From DASQZK01 sp963809925 (lineage in GTDB: Bacteria; Bacteroidota; Bacteroidia; Bacteroidales; GCA-2748055): a DNA stretch of 64,000 bases. Each line of letters begins with the position of its first letter. Position 1 is the first letter of the stretch. The stretch covers positions 248,001 to 312,000 of the forward strand of contig CAWELH010000010.1 in assembly GCA_963809925.1 (NCBI GenBank). Reading direction: 5' to 3'. A program made the position numbers and the translations under genes. Shown in pieces: positions 25,231-34,504 of the stretch. The notes under the pieces are model-generated. The model saw only the letters and a list, made by a program, of their open reading frames with translations, did not search any database and was not told the DNA's origin.

Positions 25231-26445
25231 TTATTTGTTGAACTGCTCTAAAGTCTTAACAATGATGCCAATCGCTTCCCTGAGCTGAGCTTCATTGATT
25301 ACAAGGGGAGGAGCGAAGCGAATGATATGATCGTGTGTCGGTTTTGCCAGGAGACCGTTTTCCATCAGGGCGAGGCAGACATCCCAGGCTGTCTTTCCAC
25401 CTTTCGGCCGGATAACAACGGCATTGAGCAGACCTTTTCCTCTGACGGTTTCGATCATGTCCGACGTAACTTTTTTCAGTTCATCACGGAATATTTTTCC
25501 AAGTTTTTCGGCGTTTTCAGCAAGTTTCTCATCCTTAATTACCGAAAGAGCTTCAATGGCAACTTTGGCAGCCACAGGGTTACCGCCAAATGTTGAACCA
25601 TGCTCACCAGGCTTGATGGTTAGCATAATGTCATCATCCGCCAAAACGGCTGAAACCGGGTATACCCCGCCTGAGATGGCTTTCCCGAGGATCAGGATAT
25701 CGGGTCGGACATTTTCATGATTACATGCCAGCAACTTCCCTGTTCTGGCAATGCCAGTCTGTACTTCATCAGCGATAAAAAGTACATTTTTGGACTTGCA
25801 AAGATCATAGGCTTTCTTCAGATAACCATCTTCCGGAACGTAAACTCCAGCTTCACCCTGAATCGGCTCAACAAGGAAACCGGCAACATCCGGATCTTCA
25901 AGCGCCATTTCAAGTGCCGGGATATCATTGTAGGGAATCTTTATGAAACCGGGAGTGAATGGACCATAATCACGGTAAGCGTCAGGATCGGTCGACATCG
26001 ATACAATGGTCACCGTTCTGCCGTGAAAATTACCCTCACATACCACAATCTTTGCCTGGTTTTCCCTGATGCCCTTCTTTACGTATGCCCATTTACGACA
26101 CAACTTAATGGCCGTCTCATCCCCTTCAGCGCCCGAATTCATCGGCAGGACTTTATCGTATCCAAAGTATTTCGTTACAAACTCTTCGTATTCACCAAGC
26201 ACGGAATTGTAAAACGCCCTCGAAGTGAGCGACAGTTTTTTCGCCTGATTCACCATGGCATTAACGATCCTTGGGTGGCTATGTCCCTGGTTCACAGCTG
26301 AGTATGCTGATAGAAAATCAAAATATCTTTTTCCTTCCACATCCCAGACAAAGATTCCTTCACCTTTCTCAAGTACAACGGGAAGAGGATGATAATTATG
26401 GGCACCATATTTATCCTCACGTACAATATAATCCTGCGTATTCAT
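25231..26445 (-). CDS. rocD: Ornithine--oxo-acid aminotransferase
   Basis: A 404-residue class III PLP aminotransferase that transfers the delta-amino group of ornithine to 2-oxoglutarate, giving glutamate semialdehyde. The PLP lysine is K255 (LILGKAISGG), the ring Asp is D226 (FIADEVQTGIARTGK). The N-terminal NYHPLPVVLEKGEG and FLSAYSAVNQGHSHP are characteristic of ornithine aminotransferase rather than acetylornithine aminotransferase. One oddity is the sequence NSGAEGDETAIK, where the family usually has NSGAEAVETA or similar. First gene of a two-gene unit with the M13 peptidase. Links arginine/ornithine breakdown to proline or glutamate. Confidence 0.93.
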   Translation of the reverse strand: MNTQDYIVREDKYGAHNYHPLPVVLEKGEGIFVWDVEGKRYFDFLSAYSAVNQGHSHPRIVNAMVNQAKKLSLTSRAFYNSVLGEYEEFVTKYFGYDKVLPMNSGAEGDETAIKLCRKWAYVKKGIRENQAKIVVCEGNFHGRTVTIVSMSTDPDAYRDYGPFTPGFIKIPYNDIPALEMALEDPDVAGFLVEPIQGEAGVYVPEDGYLKKAYDLCKSKNVLFIADEVQTGIARTGKLLACNHENVRPDILILGKAISGGVYPVSAVLADDDIMLTIKPGEHGSTFGGNPVAAKVAIEALSVIKDEKLAENAEKLGKIFRDELKKVTSDMIETVRGKGLLNAVVIRPKGGKTAWDVCLALMENGLLAKPTHDHIIRFAPPLVINEAQLREAIGIIVKTLEQFNK

Positions 26446-26674
26446 TCTGATTGAATATTTAAAGTTAATTGATTTGAAAACCTCAAAAATAGTGGAAACA
26501 TTCCAGAAATAATAAGATTAAACCAAAAAATCAGGGAGTTGGAGGCAAGATAGCCGGTGGATATGAAGCCCCGAAATACGTTAGTGTTTATTACTCAGGA
26601 ATTTTGCCTTTCATCACAAAGGCTCAATTGCTGCTGGTTTTGCATTAGGTTGATGCGGTAGTGAAGGTGACGGC

Positions 26675-29140
26675 TTAGAATTTAGCCATTAACTTGATAT
26701 TAAAAAGCCTTTGGGTCAGGTAATTAGGTACACCGAATACCCCGGTTTCATTGTTCTGGTTTGACACAGACTGTACCCATAGGTAGGACACCGTATTATT
26801 GATGCCGAAGAGGTTGAAGATCTCTGCACTGATCCACATGTCTCTGAAATATCTGAGCGGATTTCCCGGATTGAGTTCTGTATCTTCTTTTTTAAGGACT
26901 TTGGAAAAACCAATATCTACGCGTCGGTAAGCTGGCAGCCTGAAAACCTGATCGTACCTGTTTTTATCCGGCGAGCTATATGGAAGCTTCGATCCGTAGA
27001 GAAAATTCAGATGCACCTTGAAATCAGGATTGTTCGGGAAATAATCCTGGAAAAACAATCCAAAATTCATCAGCTGGTCGGTGGGCCTGGGGTAATAACC
27101 AGGATAGATCACCGACTGTATGCCTTCTTCATCTTCCTTTACATAGGAATCATTGGAAATATCTTCACGGGTGCGCAGAAACGATAGGCTTACCCATGAT
27201 TCAGCACCTTTAACAAATTCTCCGTTCAACTTGAAGTCGATACCTGTTGCATAGCCTTTCGCCAGATTTTCACCTGCATATCGTATCCTCACATTATCGA
27301 CCTTGTAGGGAACCAAATCGTTGAGATACTTGTAAAACAGCTCACTGGTGAATTTAAACGGCCGTTCCCATCCGGAAAAAATGTAATCACCACCCAATAC
27401 AAAATGAATGGATTGCTGTGCCATCAGATCCTTATTTATTGCGCCCGATGGCATTCTCATTTCTTTATAAAACGGTGGCTGATAATAAATTCCGGAGGAG
27501 AAATGGAACATAATGTCACGGTCCCACTCTGGTTTAAGACTGAAGGATGCCCGTGGACTGAACAGAAATTGATGGTTAAGAAGGAGGTAGGTCGCTCTTG
27601 CACCGGCAGTAATATAGTATTCATTAGTAGTTCCTCTGAAGCCCCATGTATCTTGCAAAAAACCTGAAAATTTTGAGTTGTTCAGGTGGTTTTCCGCCTT
27701 GATCAGGTCGTAGAGTGTCACATTTGTTTCGTTGTATGGAAGGGAAAAGCCAGCAGAATCGATATACTGCCATTCGCTCAGTTGATCAAATATCCTGTCA
27801 TATTCGAATTTAGTGCCCCATTTTATCTTGTTTCTCAGCCCGTTATATTCCCCTATATGTGACAGTGAGAAAACGTACGCATTCAGGTAATTTCTTGCAT
27901 GGTTCAGAAATGATCCGATACCGATATTCAGAATACTGTCTCCATAGGTATCGGACCCTACGGTATTGTCAAGTTCGTTGATGAGATACTGCCCCAGGAT
28001 ATCGAAGCGTTCGTATTCGATGGTTGAGAAAGCGCTTCCGATAAATTTGAGTTTCATGTCCCGTACTGGTTTCCAGGTTACGGATGCAGCACCGAAATAG
28101 GTATCAAAACGGTCTGTTTCATTCCCATCGAAGTAAATTACCAGATTGTAAGGTTGCTTTGATGTGCCGAATTCGGTCGTCCTTGTTTCTGGAATAAAGC
28201 GGTACTGATTAACCGCAACATTTCCAAGGATACTAAGATCCAGCTTGTCGGTAAAACGGTAAGTAACGAGACCCTGAAAATCGGAAAAACGAGGTTTATA
28301 TTCACCTTTCGTTTCGAGGCTTTTTAAAAGGTAGGCTGTAGTTTTATATCTGAAGCCTCCCAGAAAGGTAAGTTTCCGGTTTTTTGAGATTCCTTCAAGA
28401 TGAGCGGAACCACCAAGGAGACTCATTGAAACCGATCCACCGGTTTTCTCCGGAGTACGGTATGTAATATCGAGCACCGATGACATTTTATCGCCGAAAC
28501 GGGCATCAAAGCCACCTGCAGAGAATCGCAGGGATGAAATGAGATCGGAGTTTATAAAGCTCAATCCTTCCTGCTGGCCCGACCTTACAAGGAAAGGCCT
28601 GTAAATCTCAATATCATTAACGTAGACAAGGTTTTCGTCATAATTTCCACCGCGAACTGAATACTGGGAACTTAGCTCATTGTTTGAGGATACCCCCGGC
28701 AGTGTTTTTATCAGCGACTCAATGGAACCGGTGGCTGTCGGCATCATATCTATTGATTTTATATCGATGGTTCTGAGTGTAGTGGCCCTTTCCTGTCGGG
28801 CACTCACCGATACCTCATCAAATTCGCGTACCTCCGTCTCAAGGACGATGTCAATTTCTTTTTTCTCATCCGTGCGGAGAGTGATATCCATCGATTTAGT
28901 ACTGAATCCAATGCATGAAATCACGAGTGTGATGGATTCATTGGCGGGAGCGGGGATATTGTACTTGCCGTTCCGGTCTGTCATCGTCCCCGATCTGGTT
29001 CCCTTTATGGCAACGTTGGCCAGGAATACAGGATTCCCCTCATTGTCACTGATCGTGCCGGTTACCAATGATTGGGCACTACCGTTTAGAACAAGGAGGG
29101 AAAGGAATAACAGTAAGAATATGTTCCTGTATTCTTTCAT
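26675..29140 (-). CDS. TonB-dependent receptor with carboxypeptidase-like regulatory domain
   Basis: An 821-residue outer-membrane receptor. After a signal peptide (about 1-22) comes a carboxypeptidase-D regulatory-like domain (about 25-110), a plug domain (about 120-230; SIESLIKTLPGVSSNNELSS) and a 22-strand-type barrel to the C-terminus. It would import a bulky ligand using TonB energy. There is no SusD-like gene beside it, so a glycan-uptake role is not supported; the ligand is unknown. The gene upstream (29201-29836) on the same strand encodes another protein with the same N-terminal domain type and may be its partner. Confidence 0.92.
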   Translation of the reverse strand: MKEYRNIFLLLFLSLLVLNGSAQSLVTGTISDNEGNPVFLANVAIKGTRSGTMTDRNGKYNIPAPANESITLVISCIGFSTKSMDITLRTDEKKEIDIVLETEVREFDEVSVSARQERATTLRTIDIKSIDMMPTATGSIESLIKTLPGVSSNNELSSQYSVRGGNYDENLVYVNDIEIYRPFLVRSGQQEGLSFINSDLISSLRFSAGGFDARFGDKMSSVLDITYRTPEKTGGSVSMSLLGGSAHLEGISKNRKLTFLGGFRYKTTAYLLKSLETKGEYKPRFSDFQGLVTYRFTDKLDLSILGNVAVNQYRFIPETRTTEFGTSKQPYNLVIYFDGNETDRFDTYFGAASVTWKPVRDMKLKFIGSAFSTIEYERFDILGQYLINELDNTVGSDTYGDSILNIGIGSFLNHARNYLNAYVFSLSHIGEYNGLRNKIKWGTKFEYDRIFDQLSEWQYIDSAGFSLPYNETNVTLYDLIKAENHLNNSKFSGFLQDTWGFRGTTNEYYITAGARATYLLLNHQFLFSPRASFSLKPEWDRDIMFHFSSGIYYQPPFYKEMRMPSGAINKDLMAQQSIHFVLGGDYIFSGWERPFKFTSELFYKYLNDLVPYKVDNVRIRYAGENLAKGYATGIDFKLNGEFVKGAESWVSLSFLRTREDISNDSYVKEDEEGIQSVIYPGYYPRPTDQLMNFGLFFQDYFPNNPDFKVHLNFLYGSKLPYSSPDKNRYDQVFRLPAYRRVDIGFSKVLKKEDTELNPGNPLRYFRDMWISAEIFNLFGINNTVSYLWVQSVSNQNNETGVFGVPNYLTQRLFNIKLMAKF

Positions 29141-29200
29141 AGACAGCCGTTGAGTTAAACTATATATTCCGGGAAAAATTGTATACCGCCGGATAAGAAA

Positions 29201-29836
29201 TTATTTCTTGTCCTTATTCTTAAAATCTCCGTTTTTAAGTGCCTGGAAAAATTTAGCCCAGTTAAACGGGTTCAGGATCGGAATGGTGGGATACTGTCCA
29301 TTATAATAAAGCCTTTCATATTGCTGATTCATGGCATTCTTGAATGAGAGATCTGCATCGGGCTCAAAATCCATGTTTAGCTGAGCTTTTATCAGTTCAA
29401 TGTTTTTGATGGCATTTTTTGTATCCTGATCCTGAAGGTCAAGGTTCAGGAATGCGACCTTGAAGTCCTCATAAGTCTTCCATGGAAATATTTTAACTTC
29501 GGCAAGATGGATTGTATCGTTAAGTAAATACACGTCGCGTGGATAATGCCCGGAATTGATAGTGTCAGGGATAACTACAAGTGTGTTTTTATATCCCACA
29601 GATCTGAACAGGATACTGTCGTCCGGTGTGACAATAAAGGAAAAGATACCCTGAGAATTACTTGTTGTGCCGGCCCGCCTGTTAATATCGATAATGTGTA
29701 CATCGGGAAGGGCTTCATATTTAAGGTTTCGGATAACACCTGAAAACTGTATCAACGTATCCGACTTGCTCTGACCAAATGCACCTGTCACAGACAAGAT
29801 AAATCCTGCAGTTATGAAGAATGACTTAAGGCTCAT
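29201..29836 (-). CDS. Exported protein with carboxypeptidase-like regulatory domain
   Basis: A 211-residue protein with a signal peptide (about 1-21, ending FGQ) and a carboxypeptidase-D regulatory-like beta-sandwich (about 30-100, with the family pattern NLKYEALPDVHI...TSNSQGIFSF...VGYKN). The remaining part is helical and charged, ending in a lysine-rich tail. It is 60 nt upstream of the TonB receptor gene on the same strand. Such small proteins are common in Bacteroidetes as periplasmic companions of receptors; the precise role is unknown. Confidence 0.8.
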   Translation of the reverse strand: MSLKSFFITAGFILSVTGAFGQSKSDTLIQFSGVIRNLKYEALPDVHIIDINRRAGTTSNSQGIFSFIVTPDDSILFRSVGYKNTLVVIPDTINSGHYPRDVYLLNDTIHLAEVKIFPWKTYEDFKVAFLNLDLQDQDTKNAIKNIELIKAQLNMDFEPDADLSFKNAMNQQYERLYYNGQYPTIPILNPFNWAKFFQALKNGDFKNKDKK

Positions 29837-30128
29837 AGGGTCCGGTTGAATGTTTGAGGTCTAAAAATAGATAAAAAAAAAATAACTTGAGTCTTATATC
29901 CTCTTTACAACCTTCAATTTATTATTATTTAACGATTCAGGCTGTATATTTGTTATCGGTCTAAAAATTCGCACCGTCAGGGATTTTCCTGATTAGGCTC
30001 AACATCTGAAGGGATTCTGATGTTATCTCTTACATGGTTTTGATCAGGGCCAGGGAAAGCGTTAGGAAAGACAAATCAGGCCATTGCGGAGCCCGTACAA
30101 GGTGCATTACCAATAATCATCAAGTATT
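29837..30128. other. Divergent intergenic region with a possible structured leader
   Basis: About 290 nt between divergent genes. A perfect TAnnTTTG (TATATTTG, 29945-29952) on the plus strand could start a roughly 170-nt leader ahead of the yjbQ-like gene. That stretch can form small hairpins (TCAGG...CCTGA near 29978-29992, CATC...GATG near 30003-30022). I do not recognise a known riboswitch in it. Confidence 0.35.
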
Positions 30129-30539
30129 ATGACAGAGCAAAAACAGATTACCCTTTCTCCTCATAGACGGGGCTTTCACCTTATAACAGAAGAAATCGAA
30201 CGGGCATTATCCAACCTCCCTGAAAGCGGTCTTGTTCATATATTGCTGCAACATACTTCGGCCGGGCTGACTCTTAATGAAAATGCCGACCCATCGGTAC
30301 GACACGATTTCGAGCGTTTCTTGAACAAGATGGTGCCTGAGAACGATGCCGTGTATTCTCACACGCAGGAAGGTCCGGATGATATGCCGGCTCATATTAA
30401 ATCGTCACTATTTGGGCAGAGTATTACCATTCCGGTGACCAATCACCGTCTGAACCTTGGAACATGGCAGGGAATTTATTTATGTGAATTTCGGAACTAC
30501 GGCGGAGGCCGCCATCTGGTCATAACCGTTTACTCATGA
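30129..30539 (+). CDS. yjbQ: YjbQ/UPF0047 family protein
   Basis: A 136-residue protein covering the whole YjbQ family, with conserved HTSAGLTLNENADPSVRHDF, here split at about residues 43-62, then YSHTQEGPDDMPAHIKS and the C-terminal RLNLGTWQGIYLCEFR. Conserved His and Asp/Glu residues form a small active site. Members weakly make thiamine phosphate in E. coli, but the physiological function is uncertain. It is transcribed toward iorA with an 83-nt gap to the iorA ATG; iorA has its own promoter candidate, so they may be separate. Confidence 0.9.
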   Translation: MTEQKQITLSPHRRGFHLITEEIERALSNLPESGLVHILLQHTSAGLTLNENADPSVRHDFERFLNKMVPENDAVYSHTQEGPDDMPAHIKSSLFGQSITIPVTNHRLNLGTWQGIYLCEFRNYGGGRHLVITVYS

Positions 30540-30566
30540 GATACAGGCTCAAACTACTATATAACA

Positions 30567-30597
30567 TCTGCGAACTACACATTATTTTCTATTTTTG
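30567..30597 (+). promoter_or_regulatory. Candidate promoter of iorA
   Basis: TATTTTTG (30590-30597) matches TAnnTTTG exactly, with TCTG (30567-30570, one mismatch to TTTG) 19 nt upstream. The start would be near 30604, some 19 nt before the ATG. Confidence 0.5.
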
Positions 30598-30622
30598 AGG
30601 TTTAAAAATTACAGTGAGAGCC

Positions 30623-32233
30623 ATGGAGAAATTAGTATTACTTGGCGATGAAGCCATTGCACAGGGTGCTATCGACGCCGGTTTAAGTGGAATATACGCA
30701 TATCCGGGAACACCTTCAACGGAAATCACAGAATACGTCCAAATGTCGGAGGATGCCCGGAACAAGATTCACTGTGAATGGTCGGCAAATGAAAAAACTG
30801 CCATGGAATCGGCATTAGGTATGGCTTATGCCGGAAAGAGAGCAATGGTATGTATGAAACATGTGGGTTTGAATGTTGCTGCCGATCCTTTCATAAATGC
30901 GGCCATCACAGGGATCAATGGCGGACTGATTGTTACGGTGGCTGATGACCCTTCCATGCATTCTTCACAGAATGAGCAGGATTCCCGGTTTTACGGTAAA
31001 TTTGCCCTCATTCCCGTATTTGAGCCATCCAGCCAGCAGGAAGCATACGAAATGGTCTTTTATGCCTTTGAACTTTCTGAAAATTTCAAGGTACCGGTGA
31101 TGCTGAGGATCACCACTCGGCTTGCTCATTCCCGTGCGGCTGTGGAAACCATGAAGAAGCGGTCACAAAATGCGTTACGTCTGCCTGACGACTTAAAACA
31201 GTTCATCCTTCTGCCTGCTATGGCACGTGTAAGGTATAACAGTCTTCTCAATGAACAGGCCACCTTTACTGAATCATCAGAAGACTCGGGATATAACATT
31301 TTTACACCAGGCAATGATCGATCACTCGGTATCATGGCTTGCGGACTGGGTTACAACTACTACATGGAAAATGCCCGCCGGTATCGGCTGTCGTATCCCG
31401 TCCTTAAAATATCTCAATATCCACTGCCCCCGAAACTCGTAAGGAAACTTGCTGATTCGGCCGATAAACTGCTCATTATTGAAGAAGGGTATCCCTTTGT
31501 CGAAGAAATGCTCAGGGGATTCTTTAATGCACCATACAAGATAATCGGTAGGCTCGACGGACATCTTCCAAGGGTTGGGGAACTGAATCCCAACCTCGTT
31601 GCCAGCGCGCTTGGTTTTAAGGAAGATTATGGCAATGATATCCCCGGGATCGTGGCCAAAAGGCCGCCGGCTCTCTGTCTCGGATGCAGCCATGCCGATG
31701 TATACCTTGCGATGAACGAAGCCCTGGAAAATTACGGGAAAGGCCGAGTGTTTTCCGATATAGGTTGTTATACACTCGGAGCGCTGCCCCCTTACAATTC
31801 CATCAACTCCTGTGTCGACATGGGAGCCTCGTTAACAATGGCCAAAGGGGCGAGTGATGCCGGGCTCATTCCTTCTGTGGCTGTTATTGGAGATTCCACC
31901 TTTACTCATTCGGGAATTACCGGACTTCTCGATGCCGTGATCGAAAATTCTCCCATCACAGTCATCATTTCAGATAATTCCACTACCGGGATGACCGGCG
32001 GGCAGAAATCGGCTGCAACAGGCCGGCTTGAACAAATCTGTAAAGGCATCGGTGTTGACCCGGATCATGTTATCACACTGGTGCCGCTAAAAAAGAATCA
32101 TGATGAAAATGTAAGGATCATCATCAGGGAACTTCAGTATAGCGGAGTGTCAGTGATCATCGCTGCCAGGGAATGTATCCAGACGGCGTCCCGGAGAAGA
32201 AAAATGGCCAGGACAGATCCGCAGGAACACTGA
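30623..32233 (+). CDS. iorA: Indolepyruvate:ferredoxin oxidoreductase, alpha subunit (short form without ferredoxin tail)
   Basis: Oxidatively decarboxylates aryl pyruvates (from Trp, Phe, Tyr) to aryl-acetyl-CoA with ferredoxin as acceptor. From the ATG at 30623 it has 536 residues; a GTG at 30614 is an alternative. The N-terminal pyrimidine-binding domain starts KLVLLGDEAIAQGAIDAGL; the TPP-binding domain has GDSTFTHSGITGLLDAV and NSTTGMTGGQ. CLGCSHADVY marks the domain junction. The C-terminal CxxCxxC ferredoxin domain of archaeal IorA is missing; the protein ends shortly after ARECIQTASRR. Shorter IorA is, as far as I recall, normal in Bacteroidetes. Forms a complex with IorB 80 nt downstream. 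Confidence 0.93.
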   Translation: MEKLVLLGDEAIAQGAIDAGLSGIYAYPGTPSTEITEYVQMSEDARNKIHCEWSANEKTAMESALGMAYAGKRAMVCMKHVGLNVAADPFINAAITGINGGLIVTVADDPSMHSSQNEQDSRFYGKFALIPVFEPSSQQEAYEMVFYAFELSENFKVPVMLRITTRLAHSRAAVETMKKRSQNALRLPDDLKQFILLPAMARVRYNSLLNEQATFTESSEDSGYNIFTPGNDRSLGIMACGLGYNYYMENARRYRLSYPVLKISQYPLPPKLVRKLADSADKLLIIEEGYPFVEEMLRGFFNAPYKIIGRLDGHLPRVGELNPNLVASALGFKEDYGNDIPGIVAKRPPALCLGCSHADVYLAMNEALENYGKGRVFSDIGCYTLGALPPYNSINSCVDMGASLTMAKGASDAGLIPSVAVIGDSTFTHSGITGLLDAVIENSPITVIISDNSTTGMTGGQKSAATGRLEQICKGIGVDPDHVITLVPLKKNHDENVRIIIRELQYSGVSVIIAARECIQTASRRRKMARTDPQEH

Positions 32234-32313
32234 TATTCATCATTGCGGATTTCAACAGGTTAAAAAGAAATAATGTAGGTAATTTTGTATCGAAATAATA
32301 AAACATTGTTACA

Positions 32314-32910
32314 GTGAAATCTGATATTATACTTTCTGGTGTTGGCGGGCAGGGTATTCTGACCATTGCAGCTACCATAGGAATGGCAGCGGTCCGCAGT
32401 GGGTACAATCTGAAACAGGCGGAAGTACATGGCATGAGCCAGCGCGGGGGAGCCGTACAGTCGCATCTCCGGCTATCTGATCAGGTTATCGATTCTGATC
32501 TCATACCCCTTGGAACTGCCGGTCTGATTATTTCAGTGGAGCCGATGGAATCACTTCGGTACCTTCCATATCTTTCTCCAAACGGCTGGTTGATAACGAA
32601 TGCGGTCCCGTTTATTAATATTGACAATTACCCCCATATCGATGCCGTTCTCACTGAGGTAAAGAAAATCAGCCGGCATGTGATCATTGATGCTGATGAT
32701 ATGGCCCGTGATCTCGGTTCCGTGAGGGCGCTAAACATGGTTATCCTTGGTGCGGCCAGCGAATATATCGGTTTACCGGAGGAGGTTTTGGAAGACGGCA
32801 TCAGGACGGTGTTTGCAAGGAAGGGTGAAGAAGTGGTTCATCTTAATATCCTTGCTTTTAAGGCAGGAAAGGCGGAAGCAGAAAGATACCTCAATGTTGA
32901 CAATGCCTAG
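32314..32910 (+). CDS. iorB: Indolepyruvate:ferredoxin oxidoreductase, beta subunit
   Basis: A 198-residue gamma-type oxidoreductase subunit with the characteristic N-terminus SDIILSGVGGQGILTIA and the motif EVHGMSQRGGAVQSHLR (about 36-52) found in all 2-oxoacid:acceptor oxidoreductase gamma domains. The start is GTG at 32314; no in-frame ATG lies near enough to keep the glycine loop. A perfect TAnnTTTG (32280-32287) precedes it, so it might also have its own promoter. Pairs with IorA. Confidence 0.93.
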   Translation: MKSDIILSGVGGQGILTIAATIGMAAVRSGYNLKQAEVHGMSQRGGAVQSHLRLSDQVIDSDLIPLGTAGLIISVEPMESLRYLPYLSPNGWLITNAVPFINIDNYPHIDAVLTEVKKISRHVIIDADDMARDLGSVRALNMVILGAASEYIGLPEEVLEDGIRTVFARKGEEVVHLNILAFKAGKAEAERYLNVDNA

Positions 32911-32958
32911 AACAAATCATGAAAAGCTTGTGTTATTTCAAAAACAATTACAATAGTC

Positions 32959-34500
32959 ATGTTTAACCAAAACGACATCCGGCAGATAGAAGGTAGAGGA
33001 ATGACCCTTCCTGACATAGAACGACAAATCCAATGGTTCAAAGAGGGGATACCACCAATCCACCTCGTCAGGCCCGCTGTCATTGGAGATGGCATTGAAG
33101 TGGTTAAGCAGGAAGATGAAGAAGAGCTTATCCTTTGCTTTGACAACGATAAAACAGGGTATAAACCACTAAAATTCATCCCTGCGTCCGGAGCCGCTTC
33201 AAGAATGTTCAAATCACTTTTTGAGGCCCGGGCTTTTCTGAAGGAACATCCCGAAAGCAGTGAAACGTATCTTTCAGAAAATCCTGCCATAGCAAAATTT
33301 TTTAATGATCTCCCCATGTACCCATTTTATGCTGATCTGAAGGGAATAGCAACAGATTGGAACCTTGATCTCATGATCAGGGAAAGGAAATACCACGAAA
33401 TTCTGAATCTGCTCCTGGGTGAAGATGGTCTGAATTACGGAGGATTACCAAAGGGATTGCTGAAATTCCATAACTACGGTGACCTTTCAAGGACTGCCTT
33501 TGAGGAACATTTTGCAGAAACGATGGATTACCTGGCTGATGAAGAAGAAGAAGTTCACCTGCATTTTACCGTTTCAGCGGAGAATAGACTTCAGTTTGAA
33601 GAACTTGCTAATGAACTTTCGGGTCTTTATGCCGAAAACAGGGGCACTCGATATATTGTCGAATTTTCTGAACAGATGGAAGATACAGATTCCATTGCCG
33701 TTGATCTGAACGATGAAGTATTTCGGGATCCTGAAGGAAATCTTGTTTTCAGGCCAGGGGGCCATGGTGCACTTTTGGGAAATCTTGCCGGACTTGACAG
33801 TTCTGTAGTCTTTATTGGAAACATCGACAACATTGCTCCGGAGAAAGCCAGGCAATTTAAAGTAAAATATAAGAAGATCCTTGGCGGATTTCTTCTCGAA
33901 CGGGTCAGGATCATCCACGCTCTTTTAGACAATCTGGAAAAGGGCGCATCAGATGATGTTACCAGGGAAAAAGTGATCGGCTTTATTCGTGAAATTTCCT
34001 TCGACGAAGCAGAATCCCTGGAAAAAGAGACCGTAGACGTTTTTAATAGCAGAGCATTCAAATTTCTTGACCGGCCGGTGCGGGTATGTGGTATGGTTGA
34101 AAACGTGGGAGAACCTGGTGGAGGGCCATTTTGGGTTAGCGATAACAATGGGATGATCAGTCGACAAATCGTCGAAAGGTCTCAGGTCGACCTGGAAGAT
34201 CCGGAACAAAACAGAATACTCGAAATGTCGACACATTTCAACCCCGTCGATATGGTTTGTTTTATCAAGGATTACAGAGGAAAGCCGTTCGATCTTTTCT
34301 CCTTTCGTGATCCCGCCCTGGGTTTTATTTCGAATAAATCCATTAATGGTCAAGATATTAAGGCTCTTGAGCTTCCTGGTTTGTGGAACGGGTCTATGGC
34401 CGGTTGGATAACGTATTTCCTTGATATCCCGCTGGCTACCTTCACACCCGTAAAGACCATATTTGATCTTCTCAGACCCGAACATAGCCAGACCAACTGA
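32959..34500 (+). CDS. DUF4301 family protein
   Basis: A 513-residue cytoplasmic protein that I recognise as DUF4301, a family mainly of Bacteroidetes. The segment KFIPASGAASRMFKSLFEA (about 71-89) looks like a nucleotide-binding loop of a nucleotidyltransferase fold, and GGHGALLGNLAGLDSSVVFI (split near 268-287) recalls sugar-nucleotide enzymes. No catalytic function has been assigned that I know of. It follows iorB by 48 nt on the same strand but need not be functionally linked. Confidence 0.85.
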   Translation: MFNQNDIRQIEGRGMTLPDIERQIQWFKEGIPPIHLVRPAVIGDGIEVVKQEDEEELILCFDNDKTGYKPLKFIPASGAASRMFKSLFEARAFLKEHPESSETYLSENPAIAKFFNDLPMYPFYADLKGIATDWNLDLMIRERKYHEILNLLLGEDGLNYGGLPKGLLKFHNYGDLSRTAFEEHFAETMDYLADEEEEVHLHFTVSAENRLQFEELANELSGLYAENRGTRYIVEFSEQMEDTDSIAVDLNDEVFRDPEGNLVFRPGGHGALLGNLAGLDSSVVFIGNIDNIAPEKARQFKVKYKKILGGFLLERVRIIHALLDNLEKGASDDVTREKVIGFIREISFDEAESLEKETVDVFNSRAFKFLDRPVRVCGMVENVGEPGGGPFWVSDNNGMISRQIVERSQVDLEDPEQNRILEMSTHFNPVDMVCFIKDYRGKPFDLFSFRDPALGFISNKSINGQDIKALELPGLWNGSMAGWITYFLDIPLATFTPVKTIFDLLRPEHSQTN

Positions 34501-34504
34501 AAGT

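Noticed and set aside
26675..29836. A SusC/SusD-type glycan uptake locus
   Set aside because: There is a TonB receptor but no SusD-like lipoprotein or glycoside hydrolase; the partner is only a small regulatory-domain protein.
29960..30128. Thiamine (TPP) riboswitch before the YjbQ gene
   Set aside because: The conserved CTGAGA and ACCTGA-type elements of the TPP riboswitch are not present in order; only generic hairpins are seen.
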